NCBI GenBank assembly: GCA_944363655.1 | Contig: CALVUU010000034.1 | Coordinates: forward strand, 1 to 15,998 | Origin: an uncultured Bacilli bacterium | Lineage (GTDB): Bacteria > Bacillota_I > Bacilli_A > RF39 > UBA660 | Length of the DNA stretch: 15,998 nt | Direction of reading: 5' to 3' | Part shown: one piece after another, positions 15,276-15,998 of the stretch | Layout: each line of letters starts with the position of its first letter | How positions within the stretch are numbered: position 1 is the stretch's first letter | The notes under the pieces: generated by a model | The model's database searches: none | The model's input: only the letters and a program-made list of their open reading frames with translations | What the model was told of the DNA's origin: nothing | Translations under genes and position numbers: made by a program

Positions 15276-15303
15276 AAAAAAGATGACTTAAAGTCATCTT
15301 TTT
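15276..15303 (-). terminator. Rho-independent terminator after the surface-protein gene
   Basis: On the minus strand AGATGAC (15299-15293), a 5-base loop and GTCATCT (15287-15281) form a stem extended by flanking A-T pairs and followed by a run of Ts. Because A and T runs lie on both sides it could also work in the opposite direction. It begins a few bases after the stop codon at 15310. Confidence 0.85.
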
Positions 15304-15309
15304 AAACTA

Positions 15310-15998
15310 TTAGTTATTTTTTTTCTTTAAATAAAGACTAGCACCAATAATTCCAATTAAAGAAATTCCACTAAGAATAACATAAGTTAAAACATTATCA
15401 CCTGTACTAGGATTTTCAATTGGATTATCTATTTGAGTTAATTCAGCATTATATCCAACTATTGAATAAGTACTTAAATGAGTTGTTTCAAAAGAAACTA
15501 CACCATTTTCAACAGTTGCATCATAGATAGTTTCAACTTTGCCTTCATCGTTTATATATGCAACTTTTACATAATCGTATTTACTTAAAAGTTCTTCTGC
15601 AACAGCAATTGATATTTTGTATTTATCAGTGCCTTCAATCTTAACAATTTCTGTACCACTATAAACGTTGATATTATAAGTTGCAAGTATTTCAGCATCT
15701 TTAAAAGTAATATTTGTATTATTTTCTTTTAAAGATTCAGCAATTGAAGTTTTAGTATCAGTAATAACTGCATTAACATCATCTAATGTTTCTTTTTCTA
15801 CTCTTAATTCATAATCATTTGGTAGTGGTTTTTCACTTTCAAAAGTTACTGTTTCATCATCTGTAGAAAGTACTAAATTTGGTTCAACGTTATATAAACC
15901 ATCAGTTTCAACCACTTTATAGCCGTCGTTTAGTAAAGATTCTACATTTGAATTAAATGTTCCTGAAGTAATAGATACATTTACATTATTATCGTATA
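15310..15998 (-). CDS. C-terminal part of a sortase-anchored surface protein (truncated by window edge)
   Basis: The frame is open up to the window edge and 228 residues are visible, so the N-terminal part lies outside. The first visible segment contains ITSGTFNSNVESLLNDGYKV, a motif I associate with repeats found in large cell-wall proteins of gut Firmicutes. A probable beta-rich stalk region follows, ending around THLSTYSIVGY. The end is a classic sorting signal: NPSTGD, a hydrophobic helix of about 20 residues, and the basic tail KKKNN. The motif is NPxTG instead of LPxTG, so the matching sortase is probably of an unusual specificity. No sortase gene is in view. A GTG 201 codons before the stop is an internal valine codon and not the real start. 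Transcription ends at the terminator at 15276-15303. Confidence 0.85.
   Translation of the reverse strand, partial: YDNNVNVSITSGTFNSNVESLLNDGYKVVETDGLYNVEPNLVLSTDDETVTFESEKPLPNDYELRVEKETLDDVNAVITDTKTSIAESLKENNTNITFKDAEILATYNINVYSGTEIVKIEGTDKYKISIAVAEELLSKYDYVKVAYINDEGKVETIYDATVENGVVSFETTHLSTYSIVGYNAELTQIDNPIENPSTGDNVLTYVILSGISLIGIIGASLYLKKKNN

Overview
The window is strongly AT-rich and every supported gene lies on the minus strand, so it reads from right to left. Three features point to a low-G+C Bacillota, most likely a gut-type Bacilli/Erysipelotrichia lineage: a peptidoglycan and division gene block, a sortase-type surface protein with an NPxTG signal, and an InlB-type repeat protein. The lineage is an inference. 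TGA is used as a normal stop (ends of the genes at 3994, 7891 and 13008), so the genetic code is 11 and not the mycoplasma code.

Right end (15998 to about 12200): the C-terminal end of a cell-wall-anchored surface protein runs in from beyond the window and ends at a clear terminator (15276-15303). A good sigma-A promoter (15208-15236) then starts a tightly coupled three-gene operon. Its products are a membrane-anchored protein with an InlB B-repeat, a secreted and membrane-anchored CHAP amidase/peptidase with a cadherin-like beta-sandwich domain, and a SWIM zinc-finger protein. The three-gene combination is unfamiliar to me. The catalytic core of the CHAP gene is much richer in G+C than its surroundings.

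Middle (about 12050 to 7200): a reduced division and cell-wall cluster. It holds a class B penicillin-binding protein with one PASTA domain, whose start lies inside a perfect 11-bp hairpin, then mraY, a terminator, ftsW, and a full-length ABC-type ATPase domain that has lost nearly every catalytic motif. The usual neighbours murE/murF, murD and murG are absent from between these genes. Pyruvate kinase follows with its own ribosome binding site and terminator.

Left part (5700 to 1236): nnrD (repair of hydrated NAD(P)H), a DUF2207-like membrane protein, an HI0933/YhiN-type flavoprotein and a COG2509-type FAD-dependent dehydrogenase. All four overlap one another and look like one translationally coupled operon.

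Left end (1251 to 1): a Fic-domain gene with its own consensus promoter sits between two direct repeats that duplicate the last codons and 3' flank of the neighbouring flavoprotein gene, a cassette-like layout. Beyond it are a GC-rich hairpin, a 10-bp inverted repeat and a promoter that seems to drive a gene leaving the window on the left. No tRNA, rRNA, CRISPR array or transposase gene was seen.
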